Below, one piece after another: positions 35,692-42,603 of a stretch of 53,839 nt of DNA (positions within the stretch are counted from its first letter, which is position 1; every line of letters starts with the position of its first letter). The DNA lies in contig CAMCYJ010000018.1 in the NCBI GenBank assembly GCA_945883815.1, positions 1 through 53,839 of the forward strand, read 5' to 3'. Made by a program: the position numbers and the translations under genes. Below the pieces are notes generated by a model that was not told the DNA's origin, made no database searches, and saw nothing but the letters and a program-made list of their open reading frames with translations. This DNA comes from Akkermansia muciniphila (GTDB taxonomy: Bacteria > Verrucomicrobiota > Verrucomicrobiia > Limisphaerales > UBA9464).

Positions 35692-35780
35692 AATGCCGAA
35701 CCAGATCACTGGACCGAATGCGGGCGGGCCGCGTGAGTTTCCAATTCCAAAGTCACTGGCCGCCCGCGTCGGTCAGTTCT
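35686..35780 (+). other. Degenerate attC-like site 3 (right end lost)
   Basis: It starts with GACTAAA as attC 2 does. The arms ACTGGACCGAATGCGGGCGG and CGCCCGCGTCGGTCAGT pair with unpaired bases on the left arm, but no GTTRRRY core follows (the next bases are TCTGTCGCC). The right half lies inside the end of the minus-strand nucleotidyltransferase-like frame. I read it as an attC whose R' box was removed by a later rearrangement that also truncated that gene. Confidence 0.55.
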
Positions 35781-36049
35781 GTCGCCAGGGCGGTCATTCC
35801 AACCTTCCCGGGTAGAACCGCGCGGAGCTTCAGTTGCTCTGCAATGTGTTCGACATCGGCCCTATCGCCTTTGAAGTCGATGTCTTCGCTGGTGAACGGC
35901 TTCAGTTCGGCGAGGGCCGATTCCCTGATCGCATAGAGGCCTGCCCAGAAGTTGACAGCTTGGCCGCCAATCAGGAGGTATGGAATACCGTCCCGGTTCC
36001 GAAGTGCCAACACCCGGTCGAACTGGTCGAGCCGGTACAGCGACTTCAT
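35753..36049 (-). pseudogene. Nucleotidyltransferase-fold toxin-like protein, C-terminus truncated
   Basis: The 98 codons start MKSLYRLDQFDRVLALRNRD and include GIPYLLIGGQAVNFWAG and FTSEDIDFKGDR, the strand and metal-site signature (G-G-x-A and D-I-D) of MNT/AbiEii-type nucleotidyltransferases. The frame then stops (LATELTDAGGQ) in the attC-like site 3, about a third to half of normal length for such proteins. The ATG overlaps the stop of the upstream small gene by 4 bases (ATGA). It is probably a toxin or abortive-infection enzyme, now truncated by the cassette junction. Confidence 0.65.
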
Positions 36050-36351
36050 TGCCACGAAGCCATGGCTTTAGCGGCGGCTTTCAGGTTGGTGATCCTCCAT
36101 TTCGAGCTGTCACCCACCAATGAGGCCCTCTGTTGCTGAATATCTGCCGCGGCCGCGCTTCGTTCCGAACGCTTCAAAGCGGCGAGTCGGCTTTGAGCCT
36201 CCCGCCGCTTGATGGCATTGAACGTGACCCCGGACACACTTGGAGAATAATCCCGAATTCCAGACTCCAGCAAGTTTCCTCCCGCTAGAGGTAGTGTGCT
36301 CCCCCTAGACTGATCCAAGTGCCACGGACCCGCAGGTGGCATGGCGGTCAA
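36046..36351 (-). CDS. Small protein upstream of nucleotidyltransferase, putative antitoxin partner
   Basis: Up to 101 residues; the start is uncertain. Only the last 50 or so residues (AALKRSERSAAAADIQQQRA, then a helical basic tail ending KAAAKAMASWQ) have a plausible helical pattern, and the first 50 may be non-coding. It is translationally coupled to the truncated nucleotidyltransferase, so a two-gene toxin-antitoxin-like unit is inferred. No family is recognised. Confidence 0.45.
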   Translation of the reverse strand: MTAMPPAGPWHLDQSRGSTLPLAGGNLLESGIRDYSPSVSGVTFNAIKRREAQSRLAALKRSERSAAAADIQQQRASLVGDSSKWRITNLKAAAKAMASWQ

Positions 36352-36406
36352 ATCATCAAACAGGCAATCCGAGTTGTCCGGTTTCCGCGTTGGCGAATAA
36401 CAAAGG

Positions 36407-36601
36407 GTGGTGAATGGAGCGTCGGATCAGCCATTGCTCGCCCGCTGCGCCCGGCAGCGGGATGAGGGGGCTTTCGCCGAACTGGTCCGCTTCTTCGAGC
36501 GCCGGACTGCTAAGGAAATCGGAGACCGTCTTGGTGTTGCCGAGGAAACGAGGGACGTTTGCCTCCCACTAAGAATTGAGCAGGATTGCCACCTGCCATA
36601 G
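36407..36601 (+). pseudogene. ECF sigma factor remnant with internal deletion
   Basis: The frame begins GASDQPLLARCARQRDEGAF followed by AELVR, which is the N-terminal helix of verrucomicrobial ECF sigma factors, and continues directly into FFERRTAKEIGDRLGVAEET. That second stretch is region 4 (the helix-turn-helix near the C-terminus) of the same family. About 120-150 residues between region 2 start and region 4 are missing, and after AEET the frame degenerates and stops at 36601. This is a fusion of the two ends by deletion and cannot make a working sigma factor. Confidence 0.7.
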
Positions 36602-36621
36602 TCGGTGCCACGATACATACC

Positions 36622-36897
36622 ATGAGCAACGCCATCACTGATACCATGACTGATGCCATGATCACCATGGATGGAAGTGGCCGACTGGTGATCCCCAAGG
36701 AAATCCGCAGGCTGCTGCATCTCTCGTCTGGATCGGTCCTCCGTTTCGCTCTGGTGGGCAACCGGTTGGAGCTGACACCGGTGGAGCCGACCGGGCCGAA
36801 ATTGCGGCGCAAATCCGGACTGATGGTAGTGCCACGCACCGGGCAAACCTTCGATGCCGTGGCTGCGATCGCGGCCACGAGGGAATCGCGGCCGTGA
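36622..36897 (+). CDS. vapB: AbrB/MazE-type antitoxin (VapB-like)
   Basis: 91 residues from ATG 36622; the conserved fold (MDGSGRLVIPKEIRRLLHLS) begins around 36664, so ATG 36658 is also possible. The N-terminal stretch contains a fivefold repetition of CATGA/ACCATG-like words, offering several starts. The C-terminal tail (RRKSGLMVVPRTGQTFDAVA) resembles the toxin-binding tail of VapB. The stop overlaps the GTG start of the PIN gene by 4 bases. It binds its own promoter and its toxin in known systems. Confidence 0.85.
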   Translation: MSNAITDTMTDAMITMDGSGRLVIPKEIRRLLHLSSGSVLRFALVGNRLELTPVEPTGPKLRRKSGLMVVPRTGQTFDAVAAIAATRESRP

Positions 36898-37328
36898 GGG
36901 AGTTCTTCGACAGCTCCAGTCTTCTGGCTGCGATGATCGAGGATGAATCCGGCCATGAGAAGGCGTTGGCTGCGCTTTCCTCCACCCGGGATGGATACGC
37001 CTCGACCCATTCCTTGGCGGAATGTTTTGCCATCCTGACGGGCGGTCGAATCACTTCCCGCCTAACTCCTGCGATCGCGGCGGAGATGGTGGACGTCAAT
37101 GTGGCCAAGCGGCTGACACTGGTGTCGTTGACCCCGACTGAGATTGCGGCCGCGCTCAAGACCGCCGCCTCCGTGGGAGCCAGAGCCGGAGCCATCTACG
37201 ATGTCCTCTTGTTGGCAGCCGCCCGGAAATGCGGTGCGGACCGAATCCACACACTCAATCACCGGCATTTCGCGGCCTTTGCCCCCGACCTTCGTGATAG
37301 GCTCTACGACGGACATAACTCCCGCTGA
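36894..37328 (+). CDS. vapC: VapC-family PIN-domain toxin
   Basis: 144 residues starting with GTG. The PIN acids appear intact: D6 in REFFDSSSLLAA, E43 in HSLAECFAILTG, and an Asp in AGAIYDVLLLAAARK. The last motif is LNHRHF, an N/R/H variant seen in many VapC proteins. It is an Mg-dependent endoribonuclease in known systems. It forms a complete TA module with the preceding gene. Directly after its stop, 37326-37366 repeats the end of the DUF6036 gene with only 3 changes in 41 bases, a scar of recombination. Confidence 0.9.
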   Translation: MREFFDSSSLLAAMIEDESGHEKALAALSSTRDGYASTHSLAECFAILTGGRITSRLTPAIAAEMVDVNVAKRLTLVSLTPTEIAAALKTAASVGARAGAIYDVLLLAAARKCGADRIHTLNHRHFAAFAPDLRDRLYDGHNSR

Positions 37329-37366
37329 CCCGTCTGGATCGAGTCGCGAGATCCGTTCTTGGCAAC
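37326..37366 (+). pseudogene. Fragment of a DUF6036-like gene 3' end
   Basis: 41 bases (TGACCCGTCTGGATCGAGTC onward) match 39090-39130, the C-terminal codons of the nucleotidyltransferase gene, with three substitutions. Nothing else of that gene remains here, so this is a relic of another copy. The rest of the gap 37367-37520 shows no gene. Confidence 0.7.
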
Positions 37367-37520
37367 AATTTCACGGCTTCCGTTGTTGAGGTTTCTTGGG
37401 CGTCTTGTCTATCGACGCCGGCCCACTGCGGTGCCGCATCGACTACCGAGGACGATGTCCAAATCCGGATGCGTATCGCAGGATCTGCGAGTCGGCGGAC
37501 AAAACCATGGAAGAGTGGCC

Positions 37521-37838
37521 TCAGAGCTCCAGCCAAACCCGGAGCTGAGAATCGAGAGCACACCGATCAACTTCGGATATCTGGCCGATCACCTTGCGGA
37601 CCAGGCTGTCATGCACTGTAGCCAGTTGCGCTTTCACCCCGCTCGGCACGTTGAGGCCGGACCGTTGCCATTCCTTGAGGGGAGCATCCCAGTTGAACGC
37701 TTGGGACGTGATCGGAACCACGAAGAGGTCGCCAGGACACGAACCTAATCCCACAACGATGGCGGGCCTGACCTTGCTGCTGTTGAGGTCTGTGAATGGT
37801 ATCGGCAGCAGGACGACATCATTTCTTGAGCAGCGCAT
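37521..37838 (-). CDS. PemK/MazF-type endoribonuclease toxin
   Basis: 105 residues from ATG 37838 (a GTG-type start 3 codons earlier at 37847 is possible). NDVVLLPIPFTDLNSSKVRP and AIVVG form the MazF-like barrel start with the RP-A motif, and VVPITSQ and GVKAQLATVHDSLVRKVIGQ follow. Known relatives cleave mRNA at short sequences. Its start overlaps the end of the antitoxin gene, as in other parDE/mazEF-like pairs, so it forms a complete module. Confidence 0.9.
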   Translation of the reverse strand: MRCSRNDVVLLPIPFTDLNSSKVRPAIVVGLGSCPGDLFVVPITSQAFNWDAPLKEWQRSGLNVPSGVKAQLATVHDSLVRKVIGQISEVDRCALDSQLRVWLEL

Positions 37839-38034
37839 TGAAGACATCGTCAGCCGGGTTGTCCCACACCCGCATCAGCGAGCGCTCTGATTGGATGAGC
37901 CATTCTTGACGTCCGCCGTCTTCAGCAGCCTCCGCCGTCAACGTCAACTGCACGCGGGAGTGCTCCGGCAGCAACAGGGGTTTCACTGGCTTTAGCCAAC
38001 CCTGTTCGTATACGGCCTCCACGACGGTTGTCAT
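37819..38034 (-). CDS. AF2212/DUF104-type antitoxin
   Basis: 71 residues. MTTVVEAVYEQGWLKPVKPL matches the beta-hairpin start of the DUF104 (AF2212-like) family, small proteins commonly paired with PemK/MazF or PIN toxins. The tail (WLIQSERSLMRVWDNPADDV) is helical and likely binds the toxin. It is first in the operon and is expected to repress it. Confidence 0.85.
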   Translation of the reverse strand: MTTVVEAVYEQGWLKPVKPLLLPEHSRVQLTLTAEAAEDGGRQEWLIQSERSLMRVWDNPADDVFNALLKK

Positions 38035-38280
38035 GCAGGCAAGTTAACGAAATGCCGACCTTCGACAAGCGGGAGCTTTGAAACGCCATGGGCGCAGATT
38101 CCAAGAATCACGCATTCCCCGCGGCAGACTTGGAACCGGGCGGTTCGTCGCCGAGAACCGAAGCTGACACAAAAAATCGGAAGGTCTCTCGACCCATTTA
38201 GTTTCCTGCCGGTCTCCAGTCGGGGCAAGTCTTGGACGCTTGCCATGCCACGGAACAGGGTTTAACCACACAGAGCAGTC

Positions 38281-38610
38281 ATGAGTAACCACCAAAATAT
38301 CGACCTCAGAAGTCTCGCCATGGACCAGAGGACGGCGGAGAAGCTCTTGGCGAATCCCGCCTTGGTGGATCGCGGTTTGGCGAATCTGGATCGGTGGTTA
38401 AAGACCTGTTCCCCCGGTGTACGCCCCGTATTGATCGAGTGGCAGACCTTGCTCCAGCGGCCGCTGCCAGAAGTCATCTTGGTATTGCGGAGCACCGATC
38501 AGCGGGCCACCCGTCTCAGGCAATCCAGCCCGTTTGCCGGTCTCTTGTCGGTGTCTGAGCAAACCGAAATCTTGAAGCGCTTTCCGATTCGGGAACCACA
38601 ACCCGCTTGA
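38281..38610 (+). CDS. Putative antitoxin partner of DUF6036-type nucleotidyltransferase
   Basis: 109 residues, mostly helical: LAMDQRTAEKLLANPALVDR then LDRWLKTCSPGVRPVLIEWQ and LLSVSEQTEILKRF. Small genes of this type stand directly upstream of DUF6036 nucleotidyltransferases in many genomes. I do not know a named family. The gene ends 46 bases before the first canonical start of the next frame, and in an intact locus the two would overlap. Confidence 0.75.
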   Translation: MSNHQNIDLRSLAMDQRTAEKLLANPALVDRGLANLDRWLKTCSPGVRPVLIEWQTLLQRPLPEVILVLRSTDQRATRLRQSSPFAGLLSVSEQTEILKRFPIREPQPA

Positions 38611-38656
38611 ACACCTCATCCGTGCCGCCGCCGGCAATGCCGATGTCCGTGAAATC

Positions 38657-39145
38657 GTGGTGATTGGCAGCCAGTCTATCTTGGGGGCTTTTCCCAACGC
38701 GCCGGAAGACCTGCTCGTATCGATGGAGGCAGACGTGTTCCCCAAAGATCGCCCTGAACTTTCCATCGTCATCGAGGGCTCGATTGGAGAGCGGTCGATG
38801 TTCCATGAAACCTTCGGCTACTACGCCTACGGTGTGGATGAAACTACGGCCATTTTGCCAATCGGTTGGCAGGAACGCCTCGTGCGAGTGGAAAACGAGA
38901 ACACGAGAGGCAACATCGGATGGTGCCTAGAACCCCATGACTTGGCCATAAGCAAGCTCGTCGCTGGCAGGGAGAAAGACTTGAGCTTTATCGCATCGTT
39001 GATCCGCCATGGGATGGTCTCGGAAGCGATCTTGCGTGAACGTTTGAGTACCATCGATTTCACGGCGAAAGACGGGAAAGCCCGTTCATTGACCCGTCTG
39101 GATCAAATCGCGAGATCTGTTCTTGGCAACGAATCCGGCACGTAA
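38657..39145 (+). CDS. DUF6036-type nucleotidyltransferase, probable start-codon loss
   Basis: The frame encodes IVVIGSQSILGAFPNAPEDL, LVSMEADVFPKD, FGYYAYGVDETTAILPIGWQ, NTRGNIGWCLEPHDLAISKL and VAGREKDLSF, a nucleotidyltransferase-fold family often found in TA-like pairs. Homology to the usual N-terminus (NPLEHLIRAAAGNADVREIV) begins upstream at about 38600, but no ATG, GTG or TTG is in frame there (ACA/AAC at the expected site). The only usable start is GTG 38657, which removes 20 or more residues including the first strand. It may therefore be dead or poorly expressed. Confidence 0.72.
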   Translation: MVIGSQSILGAFPNAPEDLLVSMEADVFPKDRPELSIVIEGSIGERSMFHETFGYYAYGVDETTAILPIGWQERLVRVENENTRGNIGWCLEPHDLAISKLVAGREKDLSFIASLIRHGMVSEAILRERLSTIDFTAKDGKARSLTRLDQIARSVLGNESGT

Positions 39146-39207
39146 ATGGGCCTTTTGGGTTTCAAGCATGACTGGAAATAGGGTTCGGGAACGACGTCTG
39201 AATTTGA

Positions 39208-39393
39208 TTGAGCCGTTTGGGGTCGGCGATGCGGTTGGTCTCCTTTGAAAGGAAACGCGGTCAGCGCGTCATCCTGGGCGATGTCCCGTTGTTGGGTCGT
39301 TTCTTCCGATCTGAATCTTCCAGAACCTACCAGAACCGGTTGTACGTCTTTCTCACCCCCGTGGAAGTCGACGGTGCCCGTCGAAGGAATTGA
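39208..39393 (+). pseudogene. Secretin C-terminal fragment
   Basis: The frame reads RGQRVILGDVPLLGRFFRSE and then YQNRLYVFLTPVEVDGARRR. This is the end of the secretin domain of type II/III secretion or type IV pilus outer-membrane channels, in which a G-x-P-hydrophobic-L-G-x-L-F-R-S stretch precedes a final F-hydrophobic-T-P strand. A full secretin is 500-700 residues, so only about the last 40 remain. No other secretion gene is nearby. It marks the right edge of the decaying island. Confidence 0.65.
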
Positions 39394-39457
39394 GAGCCCG
39401 GAGCGGGGTCGGCGACTGGGGTTGTCAGCGACGAGGGCTTGGACCCAGGGTGGGGCG

Positions 39458-40417
39458 GTGCGTGGGACTGTGGAGACATCGGGGGCCTCGGCCCGTTCTG
39501 GGGCGTTGGCCGCAGTGGGTTGCTACCTGCTGTGGGGCTTGGTGCCGCTGTATTGGAAACGCTTGGCGGCCATCGATTCGCTGGAACTCATTGCCCATCG
39601 ACACTTGTGGTCGCTGGCGTTGCTGGCCTTGTTGATGGTGGTCCGGGGAGAGGGGTGGGGCTCGGCGTTGGCGGCGTTGTCCACCGTCCGGGGTGCTGCG
39701 CGGCTGATGCTGGCGTCGCTGCTGCTGACGACCAACTGGCTGGTGTATGTCTGGGGCGTCAACACCGGCCACATTGTCGAAACCAGTCTGGGATACTTTC
39801 TGGTGCCGCTCTTCAGTGTGCTGGCCGGTCGTTTCCTGCTGAAGGAACAACTGCGCCGGGTGCAGTGGATCGCCGTGGGTCTGGCGGCAGTCGGTGTGGG
39901 CTCCATGGTGGCCCAGGCCGGTCGGGTGCCCTGGATCGCACTGGCCTTGGCGGGGAGTTGGAGTGGTTACAGTGTCTTGCGCAAGCAGTCGGCCCTCGGG
40001 GCCATTCCGGGCTTGGCGGTGGAAACCTTGCTGCTGGCTCCGGCCGCGCTGGGGTTCTTGGTGTGGAGGCAAGTCGAGGGCTCCGGGGCCCTGGGTCGGG
40101 TCGATGCAGGCACGCACGCGCTGATCCTGAGTTCCGGGGTGATCACGGCCATCCCGTTGCTGTTGTTCGCCCATGCGGCCCAACGCATCCGCCTCTCCAC
40201 CTTGGGTGTGATGCAATATGTGGCCCCGACCCTTCAGTTGACCCTCGGGGTCTGGGTGTACCACGAGCCGTTGAGCCGAACGCGGCTTTACAGCTTTCTG
40301 CTCATCTGGGCGGCACTGGCCCTCTACTCGGTGGACAACTTGTGGGCACAGCGGGCAGGCGGGACGTCTGTGCGCCCTTCGCCGAACCCCATCCCCGACA
40401 CGCCGCGCGCGCGCTGA
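39458..40417 (+). CDS. rarD: EamA-family transporter, RarD-like
   Basis: 319 residues from GTG 39458, which follows GGGTGGGGC; the frame extends further upstream to 39245 but that part overlaps the secretin relic and is not conserved. Ten membrane segments are apparent. The opening VGCYLLWGLVPLYWKRL and the repeat WVYHEPLSRTRLYSFLLIWAAL are typical of RarD (chloramphenicol-sensitive protein) within the EamA/DMT superfamily. It is probably an inner-membrane exporter or importer of small metabolites. A C-terminal low-complexity tail (SPNPIPDTPRAR) is unusual. Confidence 0.88.
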   Translation: MRGTVETSGASARSGALAAVGCYLLWGLVPLYWKRLAAIDSLELIAHRHLWSLALLALLMVVRGEGWGSALAALSTVRGAARLMLASLLLTTNWLVYVWGVNTGHIVETSLGYFLVPLFSVLAGRFLLKEQLRRVQWIAVGLAAVGVGSMVAQAGRVPWIALALAGSWSGYSVLRKQSALGAIPGLAVETLLLAPAALGFLVWRQVEGSGALGRVDAGTHALILSSGVITAIPLLLFAHAAQRIRLSTLGVMQYVAPTLQLTLGVWVYHEPLSRTRLYSFLLIWAALALYSVDNLWAQRAGGTSVRPSPNPIPDTPRAR

Positions 40418-40437
40418 GCCCGGATGGGTAGGTGCAA

Positions 40438-40533
40438 CCTCCGAGGTAGGGCGATTTCTCCGAAAGCGCCACGTCCGCGGACTTGGACCGCCGTAGAGCC
40501 GAATCACCCGGAGATCGGTCCCTATTTAGGAGG
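40438..40533 (+). repeat. R2 palindromic repeat, copy 4
   Basis: 96 bp. CCTCCGAGGTAGGGCGATTT at the left and ATCGGTCCCTATTTAGGAGG at the right are imperfect inverted ends. Copy 2 has the same interior with a few changes. It sits in the gap between the convergent RarD and peroxiredoxin genes, as copy 1 sits between two convergent genes. Confidence 0.8.
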
Positions 40534-40585
40534 TGCATCAGGCTGCATCCCGGATTCCCGCCACAAACCTCACCTCACCCGCGCA

Positions 40586-40618
40586 CTTCCGAGGTAGGGC
40601 GATTTCTCCGAAAGCGCC
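40586..40618 (+). repeat. R2 repeat, truncated left end (copy 5)
   Basis: CTTCCGAGGTAGGGCGATTT followed by CTCCGAAAGCGCC is the left third of an R2 unit. The spacer upstream (GCATCCCGGATTCCCGCCAC) is the same as at 25.6 kb, so spacer and R2 travel together. Confidence 0.7.
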
Positions 40619-40684
40619 GAGGGATGCACCCAGACCTTAAAATTTACCCCCGGGTTTGAGGATGACCCCGTTTTGCAAGTCCCC

Positions 40685-41203
40685 TCAGTGCTTCTGGGTC
40701 TTGATGAAAGTCAGCACTTGTTCGGCCTGATCGGAGGTCGAGCCCTTCGGATCCACCCACACGCACACACCGTCTTTGAAGAGGAAGGCCGAGCGGCTGG
40801 CCATGCCGATGAGGTTCTTCACGCCGAAGGCCTCGGTCACGGCCTTGTCCTTGTCAGCCAAGAGGGCGAAGGGGAAGGACTGCTCGTCCTTGAATTGCTT
40901 CTGGCTCGATTCGCTGTCGGTGCTCACGCCGTAAACCTTGACTCCCTGTTTCTGCAACTGGCTCCAAGCGTCGCGCAGTGAGCAACCCTGTTTGGTGCAG
41001 CCCGGGGTGCTGGCCTTGGGGTAGAAATACACCAGCAGGTAGCCCTGTGCTCCGGCCTTGGCCAGTTCGACCGCCTTGCCGTCTTGGTCGTTGCAGGTGA
41101 CGGCCGGTACTTTGGCTCCGACGGCGAGTTTTTCGGCGGCGTTGCCCAGGAAAGGAAAGAGAGAGAGGGACATGGCGAGGAGAACGGCTTTCACAGCCAC
41201 CAA
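40685..41203 (-). CDS. bcp: Peroxiredoxin of the Bcp/PrxQ type, exported
   Basis: 172 residues. A signal peptide (residues 1-22) is followed by an AhpC/TSA fold with the PrxQ motif TPGCTKQGC: peroxidatic C69 and, five positions later, C74 as resolving cysteine. VYGVSTDSESSQKQFKDEQS and FLFKDGVCVWVDPKGS are further family marks. It reduces hydroperoxides with thioredoxin-like electrons; the signal peptide points to a periplasmic version. The gene is divergent from the SGNH hydrolase, with about 115 bases between. Confidence 0.93.
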   Translation of the reverse strand: MVAVKAVLLAMSLSLFPFLGNAAEKLAVGAKVPAVTCNDQDGKAVELAKAGAQGYLLVYFYPKASTPGCTKQGCSLRDAWSQLQKQGVKVYGVSTDSESSQKQFKDEQSFPFALLADKDKAVTEAFGVKNLIGMASRSAFLFKDGVCVWVDPKGSTSDQAEQVLTFIKTQKH

Positions 41204-41320
41204 TGTGCGTCAGGATTGCGCTCTGGCAACCCCGGGGTTGTGAGCCATACGCTAAAGACGCCGCCCGCATTCCAACCTTCCAGGTTGATGCATCGGGCCC
41301 GGCTGGAGCAGCTTCGTGCC

Positions 41321-42496
41321 ATGTCTCCCTGGATTGCGGTGGGCCGAGTGGGCCGAGTGGGCCGAGTGTGGCGGCGGATGACCGGGCTTTCGGTGATGGC
41401 GTTGTGGCTGGCCCTGACGAGCTCATGGGGCATGTCGGGGGCCTTGGGGGCGTCGCTGTGGGAGATTCCCGAGGCGCGTTCGGTGCGCGTTCCGAGCGAT
41501 CCAATCCAAGTCGCGGGGCTCGGCTGGTTCGCAGAAGATGCGCCCGTGTTGCGCCGGCTGCCGGAGCGGGTGAAGGACCGGGTGAGTCCGGCTGTGTGGG
41601 GCTTGGCTCAGCATCCTTCCGGGGCCCGAGTGCGCTTTCGGACCGATTCGACCCGTCTCGGCCTGGTGGCCAAGAACCCGGATGCGTCGACGATGCACCA
41701 CATGACCAGCGTCGGCCAAAACGGCTTCGACCTCTATGTCGACGGCCAGTACCGCAACAGCGCCTGGCCGGATGCGAAGGGATTAATCCAGCGGGAGTGG
41801 GCTTTGGGCGAGGGACGCCCGATGCGGGAGGTGACGTTGTATTTGCCGTTGTACAAGGCGGTGAGCATCGAACGGTTGGTGCTAGATTCAGGGGCCACGC
41901 TGATCGCGCCGACGCCGATGGCCCGGCCCCGGCCGGTGGTGTTCTATGGTTCGAGCATCACGCAGGGAGGCTGTGCCGAGAATCCGGGCCTGAGCTACAC
42001 GGCCATCTTGGGTCGGTCGCTGAACCTCGACTTCATCAACTTGGGTTTTAGTGGTGCGGGTCTTGGGGAGCCGGCCGTGGCGGAGGCGGTGGCGGAGATC
42101 GACGCGGAGGCCTTCGTGCTCGACTACTGGGCCAACCCGTCGCCCGAAGTATTCCGCGACACCCTGCCGGGATTTGTGGACGCGTTGCGGCGGCGGCATC
42201 CGCGCACGCCGATCCTGGTCACGGGTCCGTTTTGGTTTCCGGCCGAGGCGGGATCGGCCTCGCTCCATACCCAACAAGAGAGCAAGCGCACGACGGCGCG
42301 GGAGTTCGTGGCCGCTCGGCGGAAAGCGGGAGACCGGGAAATCGTGTTCGTGGATGGGCTCGAAATGCTGTCGCGCTCCCAGGGTTCGGGATTGGTGGAC
42401 GGGGTGCATCCCAACTCGCTGGGTTTCCAATGGTGTGCCCATGGGCTCGAACCCCAGTTGCGGCGGGCCTTGAAACTGCACCCCAAACGGCGCTGA
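41321..42496 (+). CDS. SGNH/GDSL hydrolase with N-terminal beta-sandwich, secreted
   Basis: 391 residues from ATG 41321 (ATG 41288 is possible). A signal segment lies at residues 20-44 (MTGLSVMALWLALTSSW). The N-terminal 130 residues form a jelly-roll-like domain (RVRFRTDSTRLGLVAKNP, LYVDGQYRNSAWP). The SGNH domain has FYGSSITQGGCAENPGLSY (nucleophile Ser in GSSI), FINLGFSGAG and the Asp-His pair in GVHPNSLGF. Length and order match the SGNH family of carbohydrate esterases in PVC and Bacteroidetes. It probably deacetylates polysaccharide. Confidence 0.9.
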   Translation: MSPWIAVGRVGRVGRVWRRMTGLSVMALWLALTSSWGMSGALGASLWEIPEARSVRVPSDPIQVAGLGWFAEDAPVLRRLPERVKDRVSPAVWGLAQHPSGARVRFRTDSTRLGLVAKNPDASTMHHMTSVGQNGFDLYVDGQYRNSAWPDAKGLIQREWALGEGRPMREVTLYLPLYKAVSIERLVLDSGATLIAPTPMARPRPVVFYGSSITQGGCAENPGLSYTAILGRSLNLDFINLGFSGAGLGEPAVAEAVAEIDAEAFVLDYWANPSPEVFRDTLPGFVDALRRRHPRTPILVTGPFWFPAEAGSASLHTQQESKRTTAREFVAARRKAGDREIVFVDGLEMLSRSQGSGLVDGVHPNSLGFQWCAHGLEPQLRRALKLHPKRR

Positions 42497-42572
42497 GGTC
42501 GGCGGAATTTCCGCTGTTTGGCTGCAGGAAATCCGGACCTGAAAGAGCTTGTGCCTTCACGTGCTGCGGCTT

Positions 42573-42594
42573 TTCATATCGGTCAATGCCGATG
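42573..42594 (+). promoter_or_regulatory. Putative ArsR operator
   Basis: CATATCGGTCAATGCCGATG contains ATCGG and CCGAT inverted around a 6-base spacer, just before the preferred ArsR start at 42604. Autoregulation by ArsR through a short dyad near its own start is normal for this family. The assignment rests only on position and symmetry. Confidence 0.4.
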
Positions 42595-42603
42595 CGTTTA
42601 ACG

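Larger units (their letters stand above)
34307..35780 (+). mobile_element. Integron-type gene cassette array lacking an integrase (CALIN), three cassettes
   Basis: Three small plus-strand genes each end inside a site with attC architecture (34767-34857, 35109-35199 and a degenerate third starting at 35686). Stop codons lie within the first R box, spacing between genes is tight, and no promoter or ribosome-binding site is obvious, all usual for cassettes. Base composition is lower in GC than the surrounding chromosome. No tyrosine recombinase (intI) is encoded in the window. I infer a cluster of attC sites lacking an integron integrase; the integrase may lie elsewhere in the genome. Confidence 0.72.

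Noticed and set aside
34307..35780. Integron integrase gene next to the cassettes
   Set aside because: No tyrosine recombinase motif (RHRY box) was found in any frame of the neighbouring genes.
38031..38246. 71-codon minus-strand frame between the AF2212 antitoxin and 38281
   Set aside because: Low-complexity, no homology pattern, and it overlaps another equally long frame; 38035-38280 appears to hold no gene.
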